Assembly: GCF_012912005.1 (NCBI RefSeq)
Contig: NZ_JABBEA010000002.1
Coordinates: 372,001-436,000, forward strand
Reading direction: 5' to 3'
DNA length: 64,000 nt
From: Paenibacillus sp. SZ31
GTDB lineage: Bacteria > Bacillota > Bacilli > Paenibacillales > Paenibacillaceae
Part shown: positions 54,713-63,782 of the stretch, one piece after another
Numbering within the stretch: the first letter of the stretch is position 1
Layout of the letters: each line of letters begins with the position of its first letter
Translations under genes and position numbers: made by a program
The notes under the pieces: model-generated
The model's database searches: none
What the model saw: only the letters and a program-made list of their open reading frames with translations
What the model was told of the DNA's origin: nothing

Positions 54713-55015
54713 TACTGGATCAGAGTCTATATAGCAAATAATTCGCCTTTACCACTCTTATTGACCGTTTCACAAGTTGATGTGCAATTGCACTGGTTGT
54801 AAAGTAACCAACTTATAAAATTTGAGCTTTGAACTCAATCAATAAAGCAACATAAGTTGCCAATCGGCGTTTGACCCGGCTGTCCGTATGGCCTTAACTT
54901 CTTGAAGAAGTGGTCAAAATTATCTGCTGGAAAGCTCTAATTAATATTGATAAATCAACTTCCCAAAATCACAGGTCTTACACTATCAGACGTTGAAAAA
55001 AAAATCAAGCAATAA
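54713..55015. other. Unexplained intergenic region
   Basis: About 300 bases between the deaminase stop and the candidate leader RNA. It shows a dyad GGTT...AACC near 54797-54815, a TTGAG/CTCAA dyad near 54823-54839, and a second copy of GAGCTTTCC (minus strand, about 54929-54937) like that in the candidate leader RNA. A 34-codon minus-strand reading (S-F-P-A-D-N-F-D-H-F-F-K-K-L) is open but has no start site. No gene is supported. Confidence 0.4.
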
Positions 55016-55504
55016 TTAAAAATTTATTTTTTGTTCAGATGAGGACTCGGAATGAAATTGATATCCTTCGAATACTTTTAATCCTTCTGCGTTAAGCAAT
55101 TCACCCACTACTTCAGGCTTTTGAGGACTTTTATCGAATACTTCTTCACACGAGATCATGATGTTGCCGCCAGCGATTTTCGCTAATTGATCATGGGATA
55201 CGCTATACACCAGTCTCCCCAGATTCGACCAAACCATGGCACCGGAACACATCACACACGGTTCACAACTTGTATACAGGGTGTACTCGCTCAGGTCAAA
55301 CACATGGTGTTCGGAACAATACTTTCGGATAAGTCCGATTTCTGCATGATGTGTGGGATCACAAAAAGTATTGATTTTATTTTCCCCAATCATGACGACC
55401 TCTCCATTTTTCACCAGAATGGCTCCGAATGGTTCGTTTCCTTCTTTGCGAGCTTGTAGAGCAATTTCAATCGCTTTATGCATGAATTGTTCATCTTTAT
55501 TCAT
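55016..55504 (-). CDS. Nucleoside/nucleobase deaminase (guanine deaminase-like)
   Basis: 162 residues from the ATG at 55504 (TGGAGG upstream). Zinc deaminase motifs H53-A-E55 and P82-C83-V-M-C86 are intact, and the body resembles GuaD/TadA-like deaminases (M-H-K-A-I-E-I-A, G-E-N-K-I-N). Guanine or another base/nucleoside is the likely substrate; TadA is less likely as this is an accessory locus. Stands alone. Confidence 0.88.
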   Translation of the reverse strand: MNKDEQFMHKAIEIALQARKEGNEPFGAILVKNGEVVMIGENKINTFCDPTHHAEIGLIRKYCSEHHVFDLSEYTLYTSCEPCVMCSGAMVWSNLGRLVYSVSHDQLAKIAGGNIMISCEEVFDKSPQKPEVVGELLNAEGLKVFEGYQFHSESSSEQKINF

Positions 55505-55611
55505 AAGGTTTACCTCCACAACAAAAATTATGTACCCCACTTTATCTTTTACATTAAGCAGTGTTCAATCCATTAACATGTTTCTTGTTCATTCCATTCT
55601 ATCATCATTAC

Positions 55612-55648
55612 CAATAAAGAGTATGACGAAAATTCGTCATACTCTAGT
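55612..55648 (-). terminator. Terminator after P450 gene
   Basis: Perfect 13-bp stem (55618-55630 with 55633-55645) with a two-base nominal loop, T-rich tail on the minus strand. Confidence 0.75.
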
Positions 55649-55668
55649 GGGTCACACTAAGTTATCTA

Positions 55669-56928
55669 TTAAAATTTCACTGGCAAAGCTGCCAGTCCCT
55701 GTGATGACAAAGCGGCATGCCAATGAATCTCTTCCTGAGGAACACGGAGCTGAAGATCGGGTAGCCGACGTAAAAGCGTAGTAAACGCCACGTCCCCCTC
55801 CACACGCGCAAGTGGAGCGCCAAGACACATATGAATACCATGGCCAAAGGCCAAATGCCGTTTTATTTTTCGTTCAATATGCAATTCTTCCGGATCAGTA
55901 AATCGGTGCTCGTCCCTGTTCGCTGATTTCAATAGAGGAATCACAACATCTCCCTTTTGAATCGATTGTCCATCCAGTTCCGTGTCCTGTGTTGCATAAC
56001 GAGGACCAGAAGAAGTGGCGGGTCCATTATAACGTAACAACTCCTCCACCGCAGAAGGAACCAGATTCAGATCTTGTTTCAGTTGTTCCAGTTGTTCGGG
56101 ATGGGTCAGAAGAAGATAAGAACCGGTTGCAATCAGATTAGAAGTTGTCTCATGTCCAGCAAATATCAATAACGTGATCATGGATATTAATTCATCTTCA
56201 TTCAATCGATCTCCCTCCTCCTCAATGGCAATTAATTGACTGATGAGGTCATCTGAGGGTTCTACTCGTTTGTTCGCCACAAGCTGTGAGGTGTACTCTG
56301 CGAATGCTCGCAAGTGCTGCGCTACTGCAGGGTCCTGTTTACCAAAACCAAGACCTTTCGCAATAGCTTCAGACCATACATGGATTTGAGGTCGGTCTTC
56401 CAGAGGTATACCCAGCATCTCGGAAATAACGTTGATTGGGAAAGGATAGGCATAGTCTTTTACAAGATCCATCTCTCCCTTTCCTTCAAATTGGTCAATT
56501 AATTCATCGGCAATTTCCTGGACGCGTGGACGCAGACTTTCCATATATCTTGGAGTGAACGCTTTGGACACTAGGCTTCGCAGTCTTCGGTGATCCGGTT
56601 CATCGACAAAGAGCATCGACTTTCCGGTAAAAAAGGTCTGGGGTTCCGATGAACCAAGCTCACCTGAGAGATTCTTTCGAATATCATTACCACTATCAAT
56701 AGAGTTCATATCTACTGTAAATCGAGAATGATCTTTCAACACTTCCATGGCAATGTCCATTCGAGTTACAATCCAGGTTTGCCCTGCACCACCCATCGGA
56801 TTAGGGATAGGTACAACGGAGCCTTTGGAACGCATCTGTGCAAACATGGCAAATGGATCTTTACTATTTTCTTCGCTAAACAAATTAAATTCTGCTTTTT
56901 CTGATGTCTGGTTATTCGAATGATTCAT
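55669..56928 (-). CDS. Cytochrome P450
   Basis: 419 residues, soluble bacterial P450 without a membrane anchor. I-helix A-G-H-E-T-T for oxygen activation, ExxR region, and heme-binding F-G-H-G-I-H-M-C-L-G with the thiolate Cys at 368. Sequence style is CYP107-like, a group that hydroxylates fatty acids, terpenes, macrolides or xenobiotics; the substrate is not known. No ferredoxin or reductase gene is adjacent, so electrons come from elsewhere. AAAGGAAG precedes the ATG. Transcribed downstream of a TetR gene, with two matching dyads in the promoter. Confidence 0.93.
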   Translation of the reverse strand: MNHSNNQTSEKAEFNLFSEENSKDPFAMFAQMRSKGSVVPIPNPMGGAGQTWIVTRMDIAMEVLKDHSRFTVDMNSIDSGNDIRKNLSGELGSSEPQTFFTGKSMLFVDEPDHRRLRSLVSKAFTPRYMESLRPRVQEIADELIDQFEGKGEMDLVKDYAYPFPINVISEMLGIPLEDRPQIHVWSEAIAKGLGFGKQDPAVAQHLRAFAEYTSQLVANKRVEPSDDLISQLIAIEEEGDRLNEDELISMITLLIFAGHETTSNLIATGSYLLLTHPEQLEQLKQDLNLVPSAVEELLRYNGPATSSGPRYATQDTELDGQSIQKGDVVIPLLKSANRDEHRFTDPEELHIERKIKRHLAFGHGIHMCLGAPLARVEGDVAFTTLLRRLPDLQLRVPQEEIHWHAALSSQGLAALPVKF

Positions 56929-56987
56929 AAAAATCTTCCTTTCGAAGTGAAGTTATTTCAAATCTATGGAAATATATGTTCATTCCG

Positions 56988-57017
56988 ATTATATACTACT
57001 CGTATATTTAATTTCAA
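56988..57017 (-). promoter_or_regulatory. P450 promoter with operator in the spacer
   Basis: Minus strand: -35 TTGAAA (57017-57012), 18-bp spacer, -10 TATAAT (56993-56988). The dyad ATATAC-TACTC-GTATAT (56991-57007 on plus) fills the spacer and -10. Confidence 0.72.
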
Positions 57018-57067
57018 ATCCACTAGATTAAACGGCAGTAAACAACTGTTATACAGGAATTATCCTA

Positions 57068-57083
57068 ATATACGATTAGTATA
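57068..57083. promoter_or_regulatory. Second dyad upstream of P450 gene
   Basis: ATATAC-GATTA-GTATA, the same arms and 5-base spacing as the dyad at 56991-57007, centred 77 bases upstream of it. Two copies suggest a TetR-type protein binding twice, possibly with DNA looping. Confidence 0.5.
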
Positions 57084-57112
57084 ATAAAGATAATTATAAG
57101 TATAAAAATCAT

Positions 57113-57140
57113 AAAAAAGAGGTCGGCTTTTAAGCCAACC
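57113..57140 (-). terminator. Terminator after TetR gene
   Basis: 9-bp stem with one G-U pair (GGTTGGCTT/AAGCCGACC on minus), followed by T-rich tail. Confidence 0.8.
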
Positions 57141-57146
57141 CCCATA

Positions 57147-58040
57147 TTAATTACGTTGTTTCAGCAGTTCCAAAAACCACCAGCAAGCTTCAGTGAGTCT
57201 ATTGGCTTCTGCTTGAAAAGCACTGGATTTGTACTCTTTGTGAAATGCTTGAAGTACAACTTCGATTACGGGAATATTTAAATCCTCTTTATCCTGTAAA
57301 AGCGCCAAAAGCCCTTTCGAAAGTTGCTTCAATGGTGCAGATTCTTTGGATTTTTGAACACGCTTGTTGAACTCTTCCAATTCCTCCAACAGAGTGTCAA
57401 TATCCAGTCCCATATCACGGTTACGCTCATCCGCATTCAGGAAATAGAGAGACTGAAAGTCGAAAATATGTTCATTTCTCTGGTGCATGGTTCTTAATAT
57501 CACTTCAATGTACGTTAATACTTTGGGAACCACTTCGCTCCATACTGGTTTTTGCGTATTTAGACTTCTCGAAGTGTTGGCAATCTGATGTAATATCCCA
57601 TAGCACAATATGGCGCCTTCGTTGGCGTACAAGCTGATGTCCTTCCCGTACACCTGAATCAAGCGTGTAGACAGCCAATTTAGCTGAACTGTAGCTAGTT
57701 TCGCTGAGTTGATCTCACCGGAGTAAAAGCCCGTCCAATATAATTCCCAGACTCGCTCTTTATTAGGTACAGACATAGGAATCGCAATCTGATCTACGAG
57801 CAAGTCATAATCCGATGTGTAATGATTTTGCTCAAGCTCTTTACGAATGAAAACATCCTCTTGCATACGCTGATCAATAATTGAATATAAACAGTCTTCT
57901 TTCGAACTGAAGAATTTGTAGAATGTGCCTTTGGATACACCCGATTGATCCAGAATCATCTGGATTGTTGTATTTGCATAGCTATGCTCTAAAAATAGTG
58001 CAAGTGCTGTTTCCAATAAACTTTGTTTACGACTACTCAT
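57147..58040 (-). CDS. TetR/AcrR-family regulator
   Basis: 297 residues, longer than usual for TetR (about 200) because of an extended C-terminal region. The N-terminal helix-turn-helix carries S-G-V-S-K-G-T-F-Y-K-F-F and S-K-E-D-C-L-Y-S-I. It is upstream of the P450 gene on the same strand, so the two repeated dyads at 56991 and 57068 are candidate sites. Its own ribosome site is weak. Confidence 0.88.
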   Translation of the reverse strand: MSSRKQSLLETALALFLEHSYANTTIQMILDQSGVSKGTFYKFFSSKEDCLYSIIDQRMQEDVFIRKELEQNHYTSDYDLLVDQIAIPMSVPNKERVWELYWTGFYSGEINSAKLATVQLNWLSTRLIQVYGKDISLYANEGAILCYGILHQIANTSRSLNTQKPVWSEVVPKVLTYIEVILRTMHQRNEHIFDFQSLYFLNADERNRDMGLDIDTLLEELEEFNKRVQKSKESAPLKQLSKGLLALLQDKEDLNIPVIEVVLQAFHKEYKSSAFQAEANRLTEACWWFLELLKQRN

Positions 58041-58146
58041 GTCCCGTCATCGCCCCAGGTTTTTCTCTGATTTTAACATTCATTCCCTTGGAGTTGAAGC
58101 TTTCATTCGAAGTGTTCGTAACATTAAAATAATTGCACAATGAGTA

Positions 58147-58167
58147 AATTTGCACATTGGGCAAATT
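58147..58167. promoter_or_regulatory. TetR-type operator AATTTGC-N7-GCAAATT
   Basis: Perfect 7-bp arms with a 7-base centre. It overlaps the -35 of the promoter at 58150-58178, so binding would shut off the TetR-MMPL transcript. Confidence 0.7.
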
Positions 58168-58178
58168 GTTGTTATGAT
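58150..58178 (+). promoter_or_regulatory. Promoter of TetR-MMPL unit
   Basis: -35 TTGCAC (58150-58155), 17-bp spacer, -10 TATGAT (58173-58178). About 100 bases before the TetR ATG. Confidence 0.6.
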
Positions 58179-58275
58179 AAATCTCACAATGCGCATGCTT
58201 AGTATGTATGCTCATCATAAACATAATTACACCATACTCATTGGCGCTGGAGGTGAACGCATAAAGCGGAGACTA

Positions 58276-58923
58276 ATGATCAAACGAAACTTGCGACATT
58301 TGAAAAAAGAAGCAACTGAAAGAGCGCTTGCTGTTGCTGCATTTGAACTTACGCTTGAACATGGCCTTGATGGCTTTACGGTGGAAGATATCGTGCATCA
58401 GGTGGGTTGTTCACGTAGAACATTTGCAAACTACTTCACATGTAAAGAAGAAGCCGTAGCAAGAGGCGCAACATCCGTTCAGAATACAACGGAACTCGAA
58501 GCTTTACTTACCGAAATGCCCGAGAATGTCTCCTTGCTTGACGTACTGTATGACCTGATCAAGATGCAGCTTACAACAGAACTAATAGGAAGACTTCATC
58601 AGCTACTATCGCTATCCCAGACCTATCCCGTGCTTGAACCGCATTACCTTGGAGCCATGCACCGAATGCAGACGCAGGCACAAGAGACTTTATTAGACTT
58701 ATCTAACGGAAAGCATGACGAGATTTATACTTATCTTCTAATTAATGCAATGTACGGCACCATACTGCCATTAATTGATGGAAGACTCAATGTATTGCTG
58801 CCTGGACAAGTCATTACTGAAGATACCAAGCCCGGTGCTGTAACGTTCGATCAATTTTTAGAAACCATGTTTGCTCATTTGCGAACAGGATTCGAACAAG
58901 CTAACCATCCACATTCATCTTAG
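58276..58923 (+). CDS. TetR-family regulator of the MMPL exporter
   Basis: 215 residues from the ATG at 58276 (GGAG seven bases upstream; the frame opens earlier at 58150). Helix-turn-helix with V-E-D-I-V-H-Q-V-G-C-S-R-R-T-F-A-N-Y-F. The MMPL exporter follows after 20 bases in the same transcript, and the dyad over its promoter suggests simple autorepression relieved by an exported compound. Confidence 0.9.
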   Translation: MIKRNLRHLKKEATERALAVAAFELTLEHGLDGFTVEDIVHQVGCSRRTFANYFTCKEEAVARGATSVQNTTELEALLTEMPENVSLLDVLYDLIKMQLTTELIGRLHQLLSLSQTYPVLEPHYLGAMHRMQTQAQETLLDLSNGKHDEIYTYLLINAMYGTILPLIDGRLNVLLPGQVITEDTKPGAVTFDQFLETMFAHLRTGFEQANHPHSS

Positions 58924-58943
58924 AGGGAGTGTAAAATAGAGAA

Positions 58944-61268
58944 ATGTCTACATTATTATACAGAGTGGGGAAAACCGCTTTTAGCAAACCTGTAACCTTC
59001 ATCATTGGCTGGGTTTTAATTCTAGGAATTGTCATCTCCATGATCAGCATCAATGGTATTCACATCAGTTCTGAAATGAAGATTGAAGGTACAGAGTCAC
59101 AGAAGGTTCTGGATCAATTGGCAAAAGAACTGCCAGCCGCCTCCGGCGGTCAAGGAAGTGTTGTCTTCAAAGCATCAGACAACGAGCGGTTGGATACGCC
59201 TGAACGTTTGGCGGCCATGATGAAAGGTGTTAATGAAGTTTACGGATTAGACAAAGTCATTAACCCTGCAGACTACGCAGCTGAAGCGGGTAATTCGGGT
59301 GCTACGGCGGAAATGGCTCAGAATGCTCAGGCTACTGATATGGCGCAATCCGCAGCAACTACGCCTCCTCCCTATGGACCTTTGATGGTGGATGGTGTTC
59401 CTGTACCTGGAATGCTGATCTCTTCGGACGGCAGTATTGCTCTGTTCCAGTTCCAATTTACAATTGAACAATCTGCCATCACGCAAGATGTATTTGATTC
59501 CGTTATTCAGTCCGTTATGACAGTAGAGCAAGGAACTAATATTACGGTGTTGCCTGGCGAAACACTCAAAACCGTATCGATTGGAGTCGGCTCAGCAGAG
59601 ATTGTCGGACTGGTCATTGCTGTCATTGTATTGCTGATCACCCTTGGCTCCGTCGTTGCAGCAGGTCTGCCTCTGATTACTGCACTCCTCGGTGTTGCCA
59701 TTGGAGTTGGTGGTGCGTTCTCGATCTCCAAATTCATTGAAATGCCTAGTGTCACTTCCGTACTGGCTCTCATGGTTGGATTGGCTGTCGGAATCGACTA
59801 TGCGCTCTTCATTGTCAATCGCCAGCGTCGAATGATTATTGATCAAGGCTTGAGTGCAAAAGAAGCAACAGCAAGAGCCATTGGCACATCGGGCAGTGCA
59901 GTATTTTTTGCCGGATTAACCGTCATTATTGCACTGTGCGGTATGCTTGTCATCGGTCTTACATTCTTGTCTACGATGGCTTTGGTCGCAGCTGCCACCG
60001 TGCTCATTAACGTATTCGTTGCTTTAACCCTGCTGCCAGCTTTACTGGGATTGGTAGGAGAACGCATCTGTTCCGCCAAAGCTCGTGAAAAGAGCGCGAA
60101 ACAGCCTAAAGCCGCTAGCAACGGAGTCGCGGATAAATGGGTGAAATTCGTTATCAAGAATCGTTGGGCTACCATTATCGCCATCATCGTCATTCTTGGT
60201 TTTGCGGCGACACCGATCGCGAAAATGGAAATGGGTATCCCTGGTGCTTCCTCAGCGAATCTCGATACGGACGCAAGACAGAGCTATGATGCCATCTCGG
60301 AAGGTTTCGGAGAAGGATTCAACGGACCACTTATTCTGGTCGCAGAGCCTAATCAATCTTCCGCAAAAGTTACCCCTGAACTCTTGGGTGGTCTGGTGAT
60401 GGAGCTTCAAGGTCAAAACAACGTTGCACAGGTTACACCGCTTGGGATGACAGAAGATTTGGCGATCTTTAGTCTCATTCCAAAAACGGGTCCTAACGAT
60501 GCTCTCACTAAAACACTGGTCACTGATCTGCGCTCGGCCGATTCCGGCATCGCACAGACCTATGATGTGAAGCTTGGGGTTACTGGACTTACGGCTGTTA
60601 ACATCGATATGTCAGCCAAACTGGCGCAGGTGTTCCCTATTTATGTAGGCATTATCATCCTGTTGTCACTGATCATCCTGTTACTCGTATTCCGTTCGAT
60701 CATCGTTCCTATCAAAGCAACGATTGGTTTCCTGCTTAGTATCCTGGCTACATTCGGAATCACGACTGCTGTATTCCAATGGGGCTGGTTGCATTCGCTC
60801 TTTGGTTTCGATACCGGTGGCCCGCTGCTGAGCTTTATGCCGATTATCGTGACAGGTATCCTGTACGGCCTCGCGATGGACTATCAGGTCTTCCTGGTTA
60901 GTTCCATGCGGGAATCTTATGTTCATGGTCAACGCGGAACCGAATCCGTCGTTCATGGGTACAACCAGGTAAGTCGTGTGGTCGTTGCCGCAGCGGTGAT
61001 CATGGTCTCTGTATTCGCAGGATTCATCTTCACCGATGATGTCATGATCAAGCAGATTGGTTTCACCTTGGCGGTAGGTATTCTGATTGATGCTTTCATC
61101 ATCCGCATGGGCTTGGTCCCTGCCATCATGGCTATTTTCGGAGACAAAGCTTGGGCACTTCCGAAATGGCTGGATCGCATTCTGCCGAACCTGGATGTTG
61201 AAGGCGAGAAGCTGATTGCTTCCCTTCATGCAGAAGAGCACGCCAACACCAAGTCTGGATTAAAATAA
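58944..61268 (+). CDS. MMPL-family (RND) exporter
   Basis: 774 residues with about 12 transmembrane helices in two halves, each with a large extracellular loop. Typical MMPL/YdfJ features are G-I-D-Y-A-L-F-I-V-N-R-Q-R in helix 4 and G-L-A-M-D-Y-Q-V-F-L in helix 10, with Asp residues for proton relay. Exports lipids, surfactants or hydrophobic drugs. ATG has only a weak site (GAGGGAG lies 15 bases away, AGAGA nearer), so coupling to the TetR gene is likely. Terminator follows. Confidence 0.93.
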   Translation: MSTLLYRVGKTAFSKPVTFIIGWVLILGIVISMISINGIHISSEMKIEGTESQKVLDQLAKELPAASGGQGSVVFKASDNERLDTPERLAAMMKGVNEVYGLDKVINPADYAAEAGNSGATAEMAQNAQATDMAQSAATTPPPYGPLMVDGVPVPGMLISSDGSIALFQFQFTIEQSAITQDVFDSVIQSVMTVEQGTNITVLPGETLKTVSIGVGSAEIVGLVIAVIVLLITLGSVVAAGLPLITALLGVAIGVGGAFSISKFIEMPSVTSVLALMVGLAVGIDYALFIVNRQRRMIIDQGLSAKEATARAIGTSGSAVFFAGLTVIIALCGMLVIGLTFLSTMALVAAATVLINVFVALTLLPALLGLVGERICSAKAREKSAKQPKAASNGVADKWVKFVIKNRWATIIAIIVILGFAATPIAKMEMGIPGASSANLDTDARQSYDAISEGFGEGFNGPLILVAEPNQSSAKVTPELLGGLVMELQGQNNVAQVTPLGMTEDLAIFSLIPKTGPNDALTKTLVTDLRSADSGIAQTYDVKLGVTGLTAVNIDMSAKLAQVFPIYVGIIILLSLIILLLVFRSIIVPIKATIGFLLSILATFGITTAVFQWGWLHSLFGFDTGGPLLSFMPIIVTGILYGLAMDYQVFLVSSMRESYVHGQRGTESVVHGYNQVSRVVVAAAVIMVSVFAGFIFTDDVMIKQIGFTLAVGILIDAFIIRMGLVPAIMAIFGDKAWALPKWLDRILPNLDVEGEKLIASLHAEEHANTKSGLK

Positions 61269-61312
61269 TCCTGCTCATATAATGGTGATATCACGACTAC
61301 ATTCACCAACGC

Positions 61313-61353
61313 AAAGACCTCCTCAGTTTTTATAAACAGGAGGTCTTTTTTTC
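61313..61353 (+). terminator. Terminator after MMPL gene
   Basis: 11-bp stem AAAGACCTCCT/AGGAGGTCTTT with a 14-base loop and seven T. Confidence 0.9.
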
Positions 61354-61368
61354 TGTTCCAAATCTTTC

Positions 61369-62124
61369 TTATGCCGTTATGTCTTCAATATGGATATTAT
61401 AGCGTGGGGATGTAGCAGCATTAACAAACGCCGCAAATAACTTCTGACTGTAGTCATCTACTTTGTAGCTGTACTCTGGGTGCCACTGCACGCCCAAAAC
61501 AAATGAACAGTTCGGCATAACCACCGACTCAACGAGTCCATCCTCAGCCACTGCCACGGCAGTTAACTTATCCGATAACATCTTAATGCCCTGATGGTGA
61601 TAGCTGTTTACTTGTATCGTATCGGTTTGCAAGATATCGTATAACAGATTATTTTGCTCAATATGTACATCATGTACAAGATTCGTATAGGGCGGACTTT
61701 GCTTATGAGTAACGATCTTGTTCACATGAAGTTGAAGGCTCGTTGGAATGTCTTGATACAACGTTCCACCCAAAATAACGTTAAATAGTTGTAGTCCACG
61801 GCATATGCCAAACGCAGGCTTATCAAGCTCAATCACCTTTTGTAACAGATTCGACTCCATAATATCGCGTTCAATACACAACTCCCCACAAGCAACCTCT
61901 GCATGCTCATGATAGAGCTCAGGATTGAGATCGTGTCCCCCTGTGAACAGGAACCCATCGAACTCATCAGCCAGAGTTGCTATGATCTCGATATCCGTTG
62001 TCAAAGGCAGCATCATTGGAATCCCACCGGCTTCCTCTATGGCGTTCATATAATTTGGAAGCATCCAGTAACTTTTTTTGTCTGTATCATATAAAGGCAG
62101 AACACCGATCATCGGCTTTTTCAT
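61369..62124 (-). CDS. Class I glutamine amidotransferase-like gamma-glutamyl hydrolase (PuuD type)
   Basis: 251 residues from the ATG at 62124 (AGGAGGGG upstream). Nucleophile Cys in F-G-I-C-R-G-L-Q, late catalytic His in V-Q-W-H-P-E-Y, and the oxyanion-region G-G-H-D-L-N-P motif match the peptidase C26/PuuD family, which hydrolyses gamma-glutamyl amides such as gamma-glutamyl-GABA. Possible link to polyamine breakdown is by family only; no other puu-type gene is adjacent. Confidence 0.88.
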   Translation of the reverse strand: MKKPMIGVLPLYDTDKKSYWMLPNYMNAIEEAGGIPMMLPLTTDIEIIATLADEFDGFLFTGGHDLNPELYHEHAEVACGELCIERDIMESNLLQKVIELDKPAFGICRGLQLFNVILGGTLYQDIPTSLQLHVNKIVTHKQSPPYTNLVHDVHIEQNNLLYDILQTDTIQVNSYHHQGIKMLSDKLTAVAVAEDGLVESVVMPNCSFVLGVQWHPEYSYKVDDYSQKLFAAFVNAATSPRYNIHIEDITA

Positions 62125-62248
62125 GGGTTCCCCTCCTATCTTTTCATTCATTTTATCAGATCTCTTCATATACAAATTCACTGAATTATTGCATTTTCCT
62201 ACCTTTATAATCTGCGAACCCGTTACATCCGGAGTGCTGGAAAACTAA

Positions 62249-62287
62249 AAACAAACAAAGCCGCTATAACAGCGACTTTGTTTGTAG
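62249..62287 (-). terminator. Intrinsic terminator (AGCGGC family) after MFS gene
   Basis: Extended stem ACAAACAAAGCCGCT/AGCGACTTTGTTTGT with one mismatch or G-U pair and AT-rich loop. Longest member of the family. Confidence 0.85.
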
Positions 62288-62337
62288 TTCAAATACCATG
62301 TATATGCATTCATCGATTAGTCTGAAAATCATCTTAT

Positions 62338-63537
62338 CTAGGCCGCCTTTACAGCGGCTGCTTCGTCTGAATTCAATTGGATGGAACGCTGGCATATTTG
62401 CGTAATGACAAAAGCAAGCAACGCAAGTATTACAGCCACTGGAGGCACCCACTGTACACCACCCATATTGACGGCAATCCCGCCGACACCGGAGCCTAGT
62501 GCTATACCCACGTTGGCTGCCACAGGCAGGAGTGTAGATGCGAATGCTTTGGACCCCGGCGCGATCGCTCCAGACACATCAAACAAATATAACTGGGATG
62601 CCGCGCTCATGGAAGATGACACACATCCAATCAGGAATAGAAATGCCAAGCCGACCCACAGATTGGAAACGGCAAAACTCATGCCCAGGAAGAGGATCGC
62701 TTGGATTACGAAAAGCCGCTTGAGCTTGGGCAGGAAGTCTCCCTTGGCTATTTTGGCACCAATCCAGTTACTCAGGATGCTGCAGGCGCCATAGATCAGG
62801 AGTATGGCACTAATCCAACGTACTGGCACGCCCATTGTCTCACTAAGGAGTGGCGTAATGTACGTAAAAACGACGAAAATACAGCTGTTTCCCAGTACCG
62901 GGATTAGACAGGCCAGCAATATCCGCGGTTTTAAAAAGAGAGACATCTGATCACTGAACGAACCGGCAATCGTTGGCGTTCGGCGTGGCAGAATACGAAA
63001 CATGAATACCAACGGCACAACACCAATGCATGCCGTAACGACAAACGTCATGGACCAGCTCAGATGTTGTCCGATAAATGTACCGAGCGGAACACCTAGC
63101 ACATTCGCAATAGAAAATCCGCCCAAAATCCAGGCGATGGCTTCCCCTCTTCGCTCCCGGTTCACTGCGTCGCTTACGATCGAGATCGAAAGCGATATCG
63201 TAAGTCCACAAGCAACGGCCGAAACGATGCGAATGGCCATTAGAGAATAGAACGTTGTTGAGAACACGGTCAACAGATTTAATGCTAATACGATCCCGAA
63301 TCCAATCAATATGGAACTTCTTCTGGATATTTTAGCCAAGAAGGCCACGGCAAATGGTGTACCCACTGCGTATGCAATCGCAAAACCGGAGACAAGCATT
63401 CCCGCGGCAGCAAGTGATACTTTCATGTAACTTTCAATTTCCTTCAACACACCCACGATAACATACTCGGTTGTTCCCAATACAAAGCTGACAAGCGTAA
63501 GCGTTAAAATAAGTAGGTTCTCTCTATTTCTAGTCAT
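62338..63537 (-). CDS. MFS exporter (DHA1/arabinose-efflux type)
   Basis: 399 residues, 12 predicted transmembrane helices, with the loop 2-3 R-R-S-S-I-L-I-G motif and the motif C-like G-P-style sequence A-N-V-L-G-V-P-L-G-T-F-I-G. Similar to AraJ/YdhP/PbuE-type sugar, drug or nucleoside efflux pumps. The ribosome site is weak. Divergent from an AraC gene that is probably its regulator. Confidence 0.9.
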   Translation of the reverse strand: MTRNRENLLILTLTLVSFVLGTTEYVIVGVLKEIESYMKVSLAAAGMLVSGFAIAYAVGTPFAVAFLAKISRRSSILIGFGIVLALNLLTVFSTTFYSLMAIRIVSAVACGLTISLSISIVSDAVNRERRGEAIAWILGGFSIANVLGVPLGTFIGQHLSWSMTFVVTACIGVVPLVFMFRILPRRTPTIAGSFSDQMSLFLKPRILLACLIPVLGNSCIFVVFTYITPLLSETMGVPVRWISAILLIYGACSILSNWIGAKIAKGDFLPKLKRLFVIQAILFLGMSFAVSNLWVGLAFLFLIGCVSSSMSAASQLYLFDVSGAIAPGSKAFASTLLPVAANVGIALGSGVGGIAVNMGGVQWVPPVAVILALLAFVITQICQRSIQLNSDEAAAVKAA

Positions 63538-63782
63538 AAATCAATACTCACGATTCCTTTCTATTGTTGCAAGCGCTTCAATTCTGTCTACCATCATTAA
63601 TTCATGTATTTTCTGCTTTCCCATCCCTCCACTTTCGATATATAGTACATTTTGGATAGTGAAATTGTACTGTCAGATATGCCATGACGACAATCAAGGT
63701 TGTTGTGGTTTTGTTGCAAAACATTATGTATGTTGTCATTTCAGCACAGATTATCATTATAGATTCTGAAGGGAAGACATAG

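Noticed and set aside
54713..55015. Small gene reading S-F-P-A-D-N-F-D-H-F-F-K-K-L on the minus strand
   Set aside because: No start codon with a ribosome site, closed by a stop just upstream, and no recognised family; kept as unexplained sequence.
63567..63581. cre site upstream of the MFS exporter
   Set aside because: TTGCAAGCGCTTCAA is dyad-like but does not fit the cre spacing on either strand.
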